Source of the DNA: an uncultured Limosilactobacillus sp.
GTDB lineage: Bacteria > Bacillota > Bacilli > Lactobacillales > Lactobacillaceae
DNA length: 64,000 nucleotides
Assembly (NCBI RefSeq): GCF_934202705.1
Contig: NZ_CAKPYE010000002.1
Span: 189,083 to 253,082 of the forward strand
Direction: 5' to 3'
The translations under genes were made by a program, and so were the position numbers. The stretch's first letter is position 1, and the number at the start of each line of letters is the position of its first letter. This document shows positions 8,890 to 16,908 of the stretch, piece by piece. The notes beneath the pieces are model-generated. The model saw nothing but the letters and a program-made list of their open reading frames with translations, was not told where the DNA came from and did no database searches.

Positions 8890-8925
8890 AAAAGCACTTT
8901 TGGATTTTTCCAAAAGTGCTTTTTT
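8890..8925 (+). terminator. Terminator after gadB1
   Basis: The perfect stem AAAAGCACTTTTGG (8890-8903)/CCAAAAGTGCTTTT (8910-8923) is followed by T residues and ends the gadC1-gadB1 unit. Confidence 0.93.
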
Positions 8926-8928
8926 ATA

Positions 8929-9493
8929 GGCTCTTTGTCAATCAGACTGATAAGATATTTGGATAAGGTTAGTTTAAGCAGCGTAGCTGCATGAGCTGGC
9001 TTTTTCTTTTGGTCTTGGCTTTACTATGAGGTTAGAATGCTTAAGCGTTATTAAAATACGCATTCGAAAATGAGCGAAGTTGCGAAATCCATAAGCGGTC
9101 CTTCTAATGGCTTTAATCTTATTGTTGGTGCTTTCAATCGAGTTTACATTGAAAACTATTAATAATTTCATCTCTATGAAAACGTAAGGTTTGCTGGGCC
9201 TTTTGGACTGATGGTAACAGTTTGGGGACAGGAAGCTGAAGGCTGACAAAGATATTGTTGTTTGATGATACTCAATACCGTTGGTTGACCGGCAATCGAC
9301 AGAATGCGAATCTTAACTGGTCAGCGACGGAGCTAGCAATTCCGCCTCATTAATTGACCACGAACTGGACAGTGCATGGGGAATGATTGTAGAAGATGGA
9401 TCACTTTGACTCCCGCTTGTTCCGTTGTTGCAGGTTTATCAAATTTAAGATAAGGATCCTTGATTCCGGTTAAAAGCTGATATCATTACTCAT
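8929..9493 (-). pseudogene. Decayed ISL3-family transposase with internal deletion
   Basis: Read on the minus strand from ATG 9493, the first part gives ISL3-type N-terminal sequence in broken frames (GIKDPYLKFDKPATTEQAGV, then VKVIHLLQSFPMHCPV, then KIRILSIAGQPTVLSI). The C-terminal part (8974-9249) gives STNNKIKAIRRTAYGFRNF, the typical ISL3 C-terminus. Stops, frameshifts and loss of roughly 250 middle residues, including the catalytic core, make it dead. GGCTCTTTGTCA at 8929-8940 resembles an ISL3 terminal repeat; no matching other end was found. It lies right after the gadB1 terminator and marks past insertion between the two gad pairs. Confidence 0.82.
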
Positions 9494-9545
9494 GAGGATT
9501 AAATTCCTTTCTGGAAGACAATTACCACGGTTTAGCGATGATGGG

Positions 9546-9588
9546 GTACTTGTTTTTTATTTTTATCATAATACTAAAAAACAAGTAC
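9546..9588. repeat. 14-bp perfect inverted repeat
   Basis: GTACTTGTTTTTTA (9546-9559) and TAAAAAACAAGTAC (9575-9588) are perfect reverse complements with a 15-nt loop. The function is unknown; it could be an old terminator or a mobile-element end. Confidence 0.7.
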
Positions 9589-9826
9589 ATCTATCAGAGC
9601 TGAATATCATAGAACCTTTTTATATAAGCGAGTTATCTTTTAAAGAAACTAAATTGTTATGCTCCTATGGCGGTTTAAAGGCGATTATGCTTTAATATTA
9701 GCCGTTTAGAGATTTATTAGGGTAAACTTAACTGATTAGTTAGTTAATTGCTTAAAATGGCTGAAAATAGCCTTCTTAACTTGATGAGTTATTTAGTCTT
9801 ATAAAACGGGTCATAATAGACATTCG

Positions 9827-9871
9827 GAAAAACTATCTATCGTTTGATAGACCGGTTTTTTTTTTTTTTTT
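9827..9871 (+). terminator. Terminator-like hairpin with long T run
   Basis: The stem TCTATC (9836-9841)/GATAGA (9846-9851), loop GTTT, outer AAAAC/GTTTT, is followed by about 16 T (9856-9871). No intact gene upstream on this strand needs it. Confidence 0.6.
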
Positions 9872-9939
9872 ATGGGAAAAATTGCGCCAAAACAGCGTTT
9901 TTGTCGCATCCATGACTATCACCTAAAACAACTAATTAT

Positions 9940-9968
9940 TTGATAATAAATTTTAATATACATATAAT
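9940..9968 (+). promoter_or_regulatory. Promoter of spx-like gene
   Basis: TTGATA (9940-9945), 17 nt, TATAAT (9963-9968): a near-consensus sigma-A promoter 42 nt before the start codon. Confidence 0.8.
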
Positions 9969-10009
9969 ATATATGATGATTAATAAATAAGGTGTAAGGA
10001 GGGAGCTTA

Positions 10010-10426
10010 ATGATCATACTATATACTTCTGTTAATTCATCATCGTGTCGAAAGGCACGATGTTGGTTTAAGCAACATCATATAAGTGTTAATGAACATA
10101 ATGTTTCGTCTGAGGGAATTACACGTCAGCAACTTACTGAAATTATGGAGCGGACTGAAAATGGTACAGATGATGTAGTTTGTACAAGGTCCAATGCTTA
10201 CAAAAACTTGGGGATTGAAATTAATAGTTTGAATTTTGATGATTTTTTAAATTTAATCTGTCGGATTCCTGAATTACTAAAAACGCCAATTATTGTATCA
10301 CGTCATAGTGTTCAAATTGGTTTTAATCGCGATTCTATTCGTAGTTTTATTTCTCATGATGAACGTAAAACTGAACGCTTACGTGCGGAGCAAGAGGCAG
10401 ATTTAGTGAGTGCAGTATTAAATTAG
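10010..10426 (+). CDS. Spx/ArsC-family regulator lacking the CXXC switch
   Basis: A 138-aa Spx-like protein. Spx proteins bind the RNA polymerase alpha C-terminal domain and reprogramme transcription under thiol stress. The thioredoxin-like start MIILYTSVNSSSCRKARCW aligns with Spx, but position 10 is Ser, so the redox pair C10-C13 is reduced to C13 alone. Gly52 (TENGTDD), needed for alpha contact in B. subtilis Spx, is kept. The LLRRPII motif is LLKTPII here. It starts at ATG 10010 after GGAGGGAG. It is monocistronic and lies between the two gad pairs, so a stress-regulatory role is plausible but inferred. Confidence 0.85.
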   Translation: MIILYTSVNSSSCRKARCWFKQHHISVNEHNVSSEGITRQQLTEIMERTENGTDDVVCTRSNAYKNLGIEINSLNFDDFLNLICRIPELLKTPIIVSRHSVQIGFNRDSIRSFISHDERKTERLRAEQEADLVSAVLN

Positions 10427-10507
10427 ATCGTTATTTACGGAAATTATTTATACTTTTTTATTTAATCATCACGATGAGGAAGATTAGATGAGGAATCAAA
10501 AAGATTT

Positions 10508-10570
10508 TGTATCTAGGTTGGTATAGAGACAATCGTTATCTATACTAAATCTAGATTTTTTGATTTTTAA
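10508..10570 (+). terminator. Terminator after spx-like gene
   Basis: A long imperfect hairpin: ATCTAG...GGTATAGA pairs with TCTATACT...CTAGAT, followed by TTTTTTGATTTTT. Confidence 0.6.
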
Positions 10571-10609
10571 TTGGATAGATGATGGTTAACCATTTACATT
10601 AAGCGAACG

Positions 10610-10646
10610 AAAAAAGGAACTCAGCTTTTCGCTGAGCTCCTTTTTA
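10610..10646. terminator. Bidirectional terminator, serves gadC2
   Basis: AAAAAAGGAACTCAGC (10610-10625) and GCTGAGCTCCTTTTT (10631-10645) form a strong stem with A and T runs on either side. It lies downstream of the gadC2 stop on the minus strand. Confidence 0.9.
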
Positions 10647-10687
10647 AGTAGGAGAAAGATGTTTAATAAATTAGTACTTATATTTAT

Positions 10688-12157
10688 TTACTTAGTGTTA
10701 GTGGAATTAGTATTTTGCCCATTCGACATATCAGACAGAGCAATATGATTCTTACGAGTTAGGTGGAAGATTACAAATGGAATAATTACCACAATAATAA
10801 AGCAAGAAATCAAAATGGTCATGTAGGTTCCTGCTGAAGATGCCGGTAAGGATGTGGTTGGGAAGAATGAAATGATAAATGCAAATAATGTGACTAACAA
10901 ACCACAAATTGCAATGATCGTCTTGCCAACTTTACCACCAGGAACGTTATACGTTCGTGGAAGGTCATGCTTCTTGAAGACGAGAACTAAATAACCGATA
11001 AAGAATAAGAAGTAACCAACTAAGTAGATAACAACCGTTAAGCCCATGGCAGCAAAGAATGAAACATTACCGCCACCGCCGCCGAGGGTTAAAACAGCGT
11101 CCCAGATTGAAACAATGATTCCTTGAACCATAATTAGACGAACTGGGATATTGTGCTTGTTAGTTTTTTGGAAGTACTTTGGAATAATGCCGACTTTAGC
11201 GGTATCATAGATCGCCCGAGAAGGACCGGTAACCCATGAACTAATTTCGGCAATGACACCACAGGCAAGCATCAGGCCAACGACCCGGGTCAACCAACCA
11301 AGCTTACCGCCACTTAAGTTAACAAATAGGTAGTTAAATGCTTGGACAACTCCGGCACTCAATGAAAGTTCCTTATCTGGAATAACCGCGGCAACTGTCA
11401 AGCCACCGAAAGTATCAAGACAAATTGCTAAGATAACTAGGATGAACATAACAAGTGGGTAATTCCGGTTTGGATTCTTAAGTTCATTGATGTATGAAGC
11501 AGAAGCTTCACCACCCATGTAGGCTAAGATAAATGATACAAAGACAACCAAAGTGGTAACTTTAGTAAAATCTGGAATAAATGCTTGTGAACTAAATGTA
11601 ATGAGTAATTTACCACCGGTGCAAAGGTACCAAATTGCTAAAATAAATAGGATTGCTGATGGAATTAAAATCCCAATCATAAAACCAAATTTAGCAATCT
11701 TCTGGGTGTACTTAGTCCCACCAAGTTGAGAGAAAGTAACTAGCCAGAAAATAATCAGTACGCCGAAGAACTTTACCCATGGGTTGCTTGCAAGTGCAGG
11801 CCAACTTACTACGAAAGATAAGGCCCCCAAAATAAAGTAAATCATTGTACAGAAGTTAACAGTAATTTGGAACCATTGGAAGAAAATAGCGGCAAACCCA
11901 TATCGTTCGCCAAGCGTGTGGCTGACCCAACTAAATTCGCCACCGCCGTTATCGTTCCAGCCTTTGACGGTCGCCATTTCAGCCGCACAAAGAGCTACAG
12001 GAATAAACCAAAAGATTCCACCAAGAACCAGGAAGAATACCAAGTGCAGCTTGGAAGTTGCAAACGTTGGATATTCATAAACGGTTAAAACCATCGCCGC
12101 AGTGATGGAAAAGAACCCCCACATGGTCAGAGTTCTTTTATTTTGCAGAGCGCTCAT
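10688..12157 (-). CDS. gadC: Glutamate:GABA antiporter GadC (copy 2)
   Basis: A second APC-superfamily antiporter of the glutamate:GABA family, 489 aa with about 12 membrane segments, related to copy 1 through shared elements such as AAMVLTVYEYPTFATS, FFQWFQITVNF and EISSWVTGPSR. It is divergent enough to differ in substrate preference (for example Gln or other amino acids), which cannot be settled here. The start is ATG 12157 with AAAGGAG upstream. It is transcribed away from gadB2 from its own promoter (12220-12248, minus) and ends at a bidirectional terminator. Its codon use is ordinary compared with gadC1. Confidence 0.9.
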   Translation of the reverse strand: MSALQNKRTLTMWGFFSITAAMVLTVYEYPTFATSKLHLVFFLVLGGIFWFIPVALCAAEMATVKGWNDNGGGEFSWVSHTLGERYGFAAIFFQWFQITVNFCTMIYFILGALSFVVSWPALASNPWVKFFGVLIIFWLVTFSQLGGTKYTQKIAKFGFMIGILIPSAILFILAIWYLCTGGKLLITFSSQAFIPDFTKVTTLVVFVSFILAYMGGEASASYINELKNPNRNYPLVMFILVILAICLDTFGGLTVAAVIPDKELSLSAGVVQAFNYLFVNLSGGKLGWLTRVVGLMLACGVIAEISSWVTGPSRAIYDTAKVGIIPKYFQKTNKHNIPVRLIMVQGIIVSIWDAVLTLGGGGGNVSFFAAMGLTVVIYLVGYFLFFIGYLVLVFKKHDLPRTYNVPGGKVGKTIIAICGLLVTLFAFIISFFPTTSLPASSAGTYMTILISCFIIVVIIPFVIFHLTRKNHIALSDMSNGQNTNSTNTK

Positions 12158-12219
12158 AATACTTCTCCTTTCTAGAGTACTAAATCATTACAAAACTGTT
12201 TAAGTAATGATTCAATTAC

Positions 12220-12248
12220 ATTATAAATAGGACGAAATAATTTTACAA
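12220..12248 (-). promoter_or_regulatory. Promoter of gadC2
   Basis: On the minus strand TTGTAA (12248-12243), 17 nt, TATAAT (12225-12220). It is followed by a leader of about 55 nt. Confidence 0.7.
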
Positions 12249-12356
12249 AGATTACGTGATTTAATTCGAATCTAATTCCTAATAGACAAACTGAGTAAAT
12301 CGTGATAATCAGTGAATACTTATTATTTGCGTTCTTAATTTTCTCCTTGGTAAACT

Positions 12357-12394
12357 CATGATGAATCATGATTTAACCAAAAAGGTATACCTTT
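12357..12394. promoter_or_regulatory. Two palindromes upstream of gadB2
   Basis: CATGATGAATCATG (12357-12370) has 6-bp arms around two bases. AAAGGTATACCTTT (12381-12394) is a perfect 14-bp palindrome. A weak promoter, TTGGTA (12347-12352)-17-GATTTA (12370-12375), would start transcription at about the second palindrome. They may be operators of the gadB2/gadC2 divergent region. Neither palindrome was seen before gadC1 or gadB1. Confidence 0.45.
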
Positions 12395-12416
12395 CATTAT
12401 TTTGAAGGGAGGTTGA

Positions 12417-12439
12417 GGAATTAGCCAGCTACCAATTCC
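12417..12439 (+). promoter_or_regulatory. Hairpin between Shine-Dalgarno and start codon of gadB2
   Basis: AAGGGAGG (12405-12412) is 37 nt before the ATG. The 23-nt element GGAATT (12417-12422)...AATTCC (12434-12439) folds between them and leaves 10 nt to the ATG, exactly as at gadB1. The loop sequence differs from gadB1 while the arms are kept. Confidence 0.65.
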
Positions 12440-12449
12440 GAACAAATCA

Positions 12450-13820
12450 ATGACAGAAAAAGATCAAGCACTAGAACAAAACTGGTTAGGTAGTTGTGAA
12501 GCAGGTGAGGATTTACCAGAACAAGACATGCCAGAACATGCAATGAATCCAACGGTTGCTAAACAATTGATTCAACATTTTCGTTTGAATGAAGCCAAGG
12601 CTGATCAAAATTTGACGACTTTCTGTACGACCCAAATGGAACCAGAAGCCGATGAATTAATGAAAGAAGCCATGAACACTAACGCCATTGATAAGACTGA
12701 ATATCCTAAGACGGCGGCAATGTGCGATCGTTGTGTCGCGATGATCGGTCATATGTGGGGAATTCCAGAAGATGAAAAGTTCCCGAAAGACTTTATTGGA
12801 ACTTCAACTGTGGGCTCATCTGAAGCATGTATGCTTGGTGGCTTAGGGATGCTGTTTACTTGGAAGCACCGTGCTAAAGCTGCTGGAATTAACATTAATG
12901 ATCTGGATCATCACCGTCCAAACCTGATTATTGGTTCAGGATACCAAGTTGTTTGGCAAAAGTTCTGTACCTATTGGAATGTTGAAATGCGTCAGGTTCC
13001 TTTGAAGAAAGGTTCCGATGAATTGAATCTCAATATCGATGAAGCAATGAAACTTGTCGATGAAAACACCATTGGGATTGTTGCCATTTTCGGGATTACT
13101 TATACTGGAGAAATTGATGATGTTCAGGCTTTAGACGCACGGGTTTCTGAATATAATCAAAGTCATCCAGACTTACCATTACGGATTCACGTGGATTCAG
13201 CCTATAATGGATTCTTTGCGCCATGGGTATCTGGTTTCAAGCCATGGGATTTCCGCCTAAAGAATGTTGCTTCAATTAACGTTTCAGGACATAAATATGG
13301 AATGGTCTATCCTGGGATTGGCTGGGTAGTATGGCGCAAGAATACTTACGACTATCTGCCAAAGGAATTACGCTTCTCAGTTCAATATCTTGGGAAGACA
13401 GTTGATTCAATTGCAATTAACTTCTCATGTTCTGGTGCCAATATTGTTGGTCAATACTATAACTTGATCCGCTTTGGTAAGGCTGGATACCGTGCATGCA
13501 TGGAAAATGTTCGGAAGGTATCGGAAAAACTAAGTCAGGCCATTAGCGATACAGGATACTTTAATGTCATTACTGATGGCTCTAAATTACCAATTATTAC
13601 TTGGGAATTTAAGAAAGACGTTGATGTAGACTGGACATTATATGATGTTCAAGATGCCTTAAAGATGTTTGGCTGGCAAGTACCTGCGTACCCATTACCG
13701 AAGAACCGTGATGACGAAATCATTCAACGAATTGTTGTTCGACCAGCAATGGATATGACAATTGCCAACGACTTTATTGCTGATTTAGGACAAGCGCTTG
13801 ATTATTTAAATCACAGATAG
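12450..13820 (+). CDS. gadB: Glutamate decarboxylase GadB (copy 2)
   Basis: A second PLP-dependent glutamate decarboxylase, 456 aa, largely identical to copy 1 by eye, including PLP lysine K282 (NVSGHKYGM) and HVDSAYNGFF (Ser replaces Ala after the Asp). The surface and C-terminus differ (ending LDYLNHR instead of DDLNKKFN), and VQYLGKTVDS replaces VPYLGGSVDS near the active-site region. Codon use is much less biased than in gadB1, so lower expression is likely. It is divergent from gadC2 and upstream of gltX, with a terminator between. A pH optimum different from copy 1 is possible but not readable. Confidence 0.96.
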   Translation: MTEKDQALEQNWLGSCEAGEDLPEQDMPEHAMNPTVAKQLIQHFRLNEAKADQNLTTFCTTQMEPEADELMKEAMNTNAIDKTEYPKTAAMCDRCVAMIGHMWGIPEDEKFPKDFIGTSTVGSSEACMLGGLGMLFTWKHRAKAAGININDLDHHRPNLIIGSGYQVVWQKFCTYWNVEMRQVPLKKGSDELNLNIDEAMKLVDENTIGIVAIFGITYTGEIDDVQALDARVSEYNQSHPDLPLRIHVDSAYNGFFAPWVSGFKPWDFRLKNVASINVSGHKYGMVYPGIGWVVWRKNTYDYLPKELRFSVQYLGKTVDSIAINFSCSGANIVGQYYNLIRFGKAGYRACMENVRKVSEKLSQAISDTGYFNVITDGSKLPIITWEFKKDVDVDWTLYDVQDALKMFGWQVPAYPLPKNRDDEIIQRIVVRPAMDMTIANDFIADLGQALDYLNHR

Positions 13821-13897
13821 TGAACAGTTTAAGATAAACTTGACAATATGACTTTTAATTTTTCTTACACAATGTTAAAATAGTCATAAGTCTTAGG

Positions 13898-13926
13898 GAT
13901 GGAATCACTAGGATTCCATCTTTTTT
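13898..13926 (+). terminator. Terminator/attenuator between gadB2 and gltX
   Basis: The perfect stem GATGGAATC (13898-13906)/GATTCCATC (13912-13920) with loop ACTAG is followed by six T. It lies 36 nt before gltX. A TTGACA at 13840 is present, but no well-spaced -10 was found, so it could also act as an attenuator for gltX. Confidence 0.85.
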
Positions 13927-13961
13927 GTAAGATTAATTTCTGATGGAGAGAGGATATTACT

Positions 13962-15470
13962 ATGGATAAAAAGGTTAGAGTACGTTATGCTCCAAGTCCA
14001 ACAGGCTTCTTGCATATCGGTAATGCACAATCTGCACTTTTTAACTATCTGTTTGCTCGTCACTTTAATGGAACAATGGTTCTTCGGATTGAAGATACCG
14101 ATATTGCACGGAACGTGCCACACGGTGAAGAGTCCCAGATGGAGAACTTGCACTGGTTGGGTGTTGACTGGGATGAAGGTCCAGATAAGCCAAATCCTAA
14201 GTATGCCCCATACCATCAAACTGAACGTAATAAGGAAGGAATTTACCACAAGTACATTCAAAAACTTTTGGATGAAGGTAAGGCTTATTACGATTACACC
14301 ACTGAAGAAGAACTACAAAAGATGCGTGAAGAACAAAAGGCTAAGGGAGAAACTCCTCGTTACGACGGCCATTGGTACGACGCCAGCGATGAAGAAATTG
14401 CTGCTGCTAAGGCCAAGGGAATTAAGCCAAGTGTTCGTCTGCACTTGCCAAAGGATCACACCCTTGAATGGGATGACTGGGCTTTAGGTCACATTTCATT
14501 TAATTCTGATAACCTTGGTGGTGACTTCGTTATCGAAAAGAACAACGGGATGCCAACTTACAACTTCGCCGTTGTGATTGATGATATGCTGATGGATATT
14601 ACCGACTGTCTTCGTGGTGCTGACCACATTGCCAATACACCAAAGCAAATTGCAGTTTATGAAGCATTGGGTGTTGATCACCCACACTTCTGTCACATTT
14701 CACTGATCTTCAACCCAGCTACTGGTAAGAAGTTGAGTAAGCGTGACAAGAACACCTTGCAATTTATTAGTCAATACCACCGTCATGGTTACCTCAAGGA
14801 AGCAATCTTCAACTTCATTGCCTTCCTTGGTTGGTCACCAGTTGGTGAAAAGGAAATTTATTCTAAGGAAGAATTGATTAAGGCTTACGATCCAAACCGG
14901 ATGTCCAATTCTCCTGCTTACTTCGATCAACACAAGCTTGATTGGATGAACGCTGAATACATCAAGAAGATGTCAGTTGATGAATTAGCTGATCGGATCA
15001 TGACCTTAGTTCACGAAAATGATTCTGAAGAAGCTAATAAGTTGAATGACTTGAAGTTGAGTGATGATGATCTTCGGGCATTGCTGAAGAAGGTTATTCA
15101 TATTCACCAACGTGATGTTTACAAGTTAATCGAAATTATGAATTACGCTTGGTTCTATGCAACCATCTTAGACCAAGACCTTTCATACGATGACTTTGCA
15201 AACTTTGACAAGGATGAAACGTTAGCTGTCTTAAATGGCATTAAAGATGCAGTTAAGGACTTGCCTGACGACACGACACCAGATGCCTACAACGACCTCA
15301 TTAAGAAGGTTGGTAAGGATGTTAACGTCAAGGGACAAAAGCTCTACTTCCCATTGAACATTGCCTTCACTGGAAAGAGTTCAGCTCCGCAAATCAATGA
15401 AATCATGGCAGTTTACCCAGTAGCTACTACTGTTAAACTCCTTGATAAGGCAATTGCTTCTTTGAACTAA
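13962..15470 (+). CDS. gltX: Glutamyl-tRNA synthetase
   Basis: Class I synthetase that charges tRNA-Glu, and in most Firmicutes also tRNA-Gln before amidation. It is 502 aa. The HIGH motif appears as HIGN ([15 protein letters not shown], near residue 18) and the KMSKS motif as KLSKR (about residue 256). The C-terminal third is the helical anticodon-binding region. The start is ATG 13962 after GGAGAGAGG. Codons are strongly biased, as in other highly expressed genes. Sitting beside gadB, it shares the glutamate substrate with the decarboxylase. Confidence 0.97.
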   Translation: MDKKVRVRYAPSPTGFLHIGNAQSALFNYLFARHFNGTMVLRIEDTDIARNVPHGEESQMENLHWLGVDWDEGPDKPNPKYAPYHQTERNKEGIYHKYIQKLLDEGKAYYDYTTEEELQKMREEQKAKGETPRYDGHWYDASDEEIAAAKAKGIKPSVRLHLPKDHTLEWDDWALGHISFNSDNLGGDFVIEKNNGMPTYNFAVVIDDMLMDITDCLRGADHIANTPKQIAVYEALGVDHPHFCHISLIFNPATGKKLSKRDKNTLQFISQYHRHGYLKEAIFNFIAFLGWSPVGEKEIYSKEELIKAYDPNRMSNSPAYFDQHKLDWMNAEYIKKMSVDELADRIMTLVHENDSEEANKLNDLKLSDDDLRALLKKVIHIHQRDVYKLIEIMNYAWFYATILDQDLSYDDFANFDKDETLAVLNGIKDAVKDLPDDTTPDAYNDLIKKVGKDVNVKGQKLYFPLNIAFTGKSSAPQINEIMAVYPVATTVKLLDKAIASLN

Positions 15471-15487
15471 TTGCTTAAATAAGAAAA

Positions 15488-15521
15488 GGTGGGTTACCAT
15501 TTTGGTGGTAACTCATTTTTT
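15488..15521 (+). terminator. Terminator after gltX
   Basis: GGGTTACCA (15491-15499) pairs with TGGTAACTC (15506-15514), then ATTTTTTGG. Confidence 0.8.
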
Positions 15522-15572
15522 GGTTTGGTCTGGCTAACCGATTTACAGCATTAGATGAACACGAGTAAGAAT

Positions 15573-15612
15573 ATAAAAGACCGATCACCCACGCGGATGA
15601 TCGGTCTTTTAT
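15573..15612. terminator. Bidirectional terminator between gltX and trpS
   Basis: AAAAGACCGATCA (15575-15587)/TGATCGGTCTTTT (15598-15610) is a perfect 13-bp stem and serves the minus-strand trpS. Confidence 0.9.
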
Positions 15613-15623
15613 ATCAAAATTCC

Positions 15624-16640
15624 TTATTCAAAATAGTTTAAGCCCATGGCTTCCTTTACTTCGTGCAATGTTTGGTTAGCAACTTGGTTAGCTTTTTCAG
15701 AACCATGCTTCAGCATGTCATAAACGGCCGGAATATCCTTAGCAAATTCCAACCGCCGTTCACGAATTGGTGTCAGTTCCTTATTGAGGACTTCAAAGAG
15801 ATATTTTTTAATCTTAACATCGCCCAGGCCACCAGCGCGGTAGTGGTTCTTAAGTTCTTGGACCTTTTCCTTATCGTCATCAAAGATGTCAAGGTAGGTA
15901 AAAACAATATTGCCTTCGACTTGGCCTGGGTCTTCCACATGGATGTGGTTCGGGTCGGTGTACATTGACATAACTTTTTTCCGTAGTGTGTCTTCATCAT
16001 CTGAGAGGTAAATGCAGTTACCTAAGGACTTACTCATCTTTGCATTACCATCTAACCCCGGAATTCGTCCTTGACCCTTTGGCGGGAAGACGCCTTGCGG
16101 TTCGACCAGGACATCACCATAAATTGAGTTAAAGGTTCGAACAATTTCACGAGTTTGTTCAAGCATTGGTTCCTGATCATCGCCGACTGGAACGAGTTCC
16201 GCTTTAAAGGCGGTAATGTCACACGCCTGACTAACGGGGTAAGTTAAGAAGCCAGCCGGAATTGAGTGGTTAAAGTTTTTTTGTTGGATTTCAGCTTTGA
16301 CAGTGGGGTTTCGTTCCAAACGGGAAACTGTTACCAAGTTCAAGTAATACATATTTAACTCAGACAAGGCCGGGATTTGTGATTGGACATAAATAGTTGA
16401 TTTTTCAGGATCTAGACCAACCGCTAAGTAGTCAAGCGCAACCTGGATAAGGCTGTTGTGAATCTTTTCGGGGTCACGAGCATTATCAGTTAAGGCCTGT
16501 TGGTCAGCGATCATGATATACGGATCGTATGTACCGCTGTTTTGCATTTTAACCCGTTCGCGAAGGGAGCCAACGTAGTGGCCGATGTGTAAGTGACCAG
16601 TTGGTCGGTCACCAGTTAAAATTATCTTTTTTGCTGTCAT
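15624..16640 (-). CDS. trpS: Tryptophanyl-tRNA synthetase
   Basis: Class I synthetase for tRNA-Trp, 338 aa. The HIGH motif is in [13 protein letters not shown] (residues 12-24) and the KMSKS motif is intact in [11 protein letters not shown]. The start is ATG 16640, with AAAGGA 9 nt upstream; a TTG at 16649 is in frame but sits against the ribosome site. It is controlled by the T-box leader directly upstream, whose specifier reads UGG (Trp). It is transcribed separately from tyrS, with its own promoter at the tyrS 3' end. Confidence 0.97.
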   Translation of the reverse strand: MTAKKIILTGDRPTGHLHIGHYVGSLRERVKMQNSGTYDPYIMIADQQALTDNARDPEKIHNSLIQVALDYLAVGLDPEKSTIYVQSQIPALSELNMYYLNLVTVSRLERNPTVKAEIQQKNFNHSIPAGFLTYPVSQACDITAFKAELVPVGDDQEPMLEQTREIVRTFNSIYGDVLVEPQGVFPPKGQGRIPGLDGNAKMSKSLGNCIYLSDDEDTLRKKVMSMYTDPNHIHVEDPGQVEGNIVFTYLDIFDDDKEKVQELKNHYRAGGLGDVKIKKYLFEVLNKELTPIRERRLEFAKDIPAVYDMLKHGSEKANQVANQTLHEVKEAMGLNYFE

Positions 16641-16671
16641 AATGATCAATCCTTTCTAAATTTCCGGGTAA

Positions 16672-16868
16672 AAGAAAATCGCCCCATTTTCCATTTGGAA
16701 AATAGGACGATTGACCGCGGTGCCACCTATCTTATGTGCGAACTACGCACATCACTCATTCAGTATGAAAATAACTTCTGGCGGCTCCACTTCGCATTAC
16801 CATTGACTTCTCTCAGCGGATATCAGTCATCTCTGTTGGTGGTTTTGCTACTATTACCACGTCATTGA
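16672..16868 (-). promoter_or_regulatory. T-box riboswitch of trpS (Trp)
   Basis: On the minus strand the T-box core AGGTGGCACCGCG is at 16728-16716. The terminator is CGTCCTATTTTCC paired with GGAAAATGGGGCG (16709-16679), then a U-rich stretch. The specifier bulge reads GAAG then TGG at 16789-16787, the tryptophan codon, one nucleotide after GAA. Stem I carries AGAGA. All features fit the downstream gene. Confidence 0.94.
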
Positions 16869-16877
16869 ATTACTTAA

Positions 16878-16905
16878 ATTGTAACTGATTTAAAAAATCT
16901 TGCAA
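16878..16905 (-). promoter_or_regulatory. Promoter of trpS leader
   Basis: On the minus strand TTGCAA (16905-16900), 16 nt, TACAAT (16883-16878), placed just after the tyrS stop. Confidence 0.65.
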
Positions 16906-16908
16906 CCC

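Larger units (their letters stand above)
9494..10009. other. Gene-poor stretch between IS remnant and spx-like gene
   Basis: About 0.5 kb without a convincing gene. A 67-codon frame (9492-9695, plus) starts inside the IS remnant and has no recognisable family. The stretch holds a 14-bp perfect inverted repeat (9546-9588), a hairpin plus T run (9827-9871) and the spx-like promoter (9940-9968). It is probably decayed DNA left by the insertion event. Confidence 0.5.

Noticed and set aside
9492..9695. 67-codon plus-strand frame next to the IS remnant
   Set aside because: It begins inside the transposase remnant, spans a long inverted repeat, has no ribosome site of note and no family resemblance.
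10582..10593. ATGGTTAACCAT palindrome
   Set aside because: A short palindrome between two terminators with no promoter near; most likely chance.
12172..12369. 65-codon minus-strand frame between gadC2 and gadB2
   Set aside because: It overlaps the gadC2 promoter and leader and has no ribosome site or recognisable motifs.
13838..13881. Strong promoter for gltX at TTGACA 13840
   Set aside because: No -10 hexamer at acceptable spacing; kept only as a remark.
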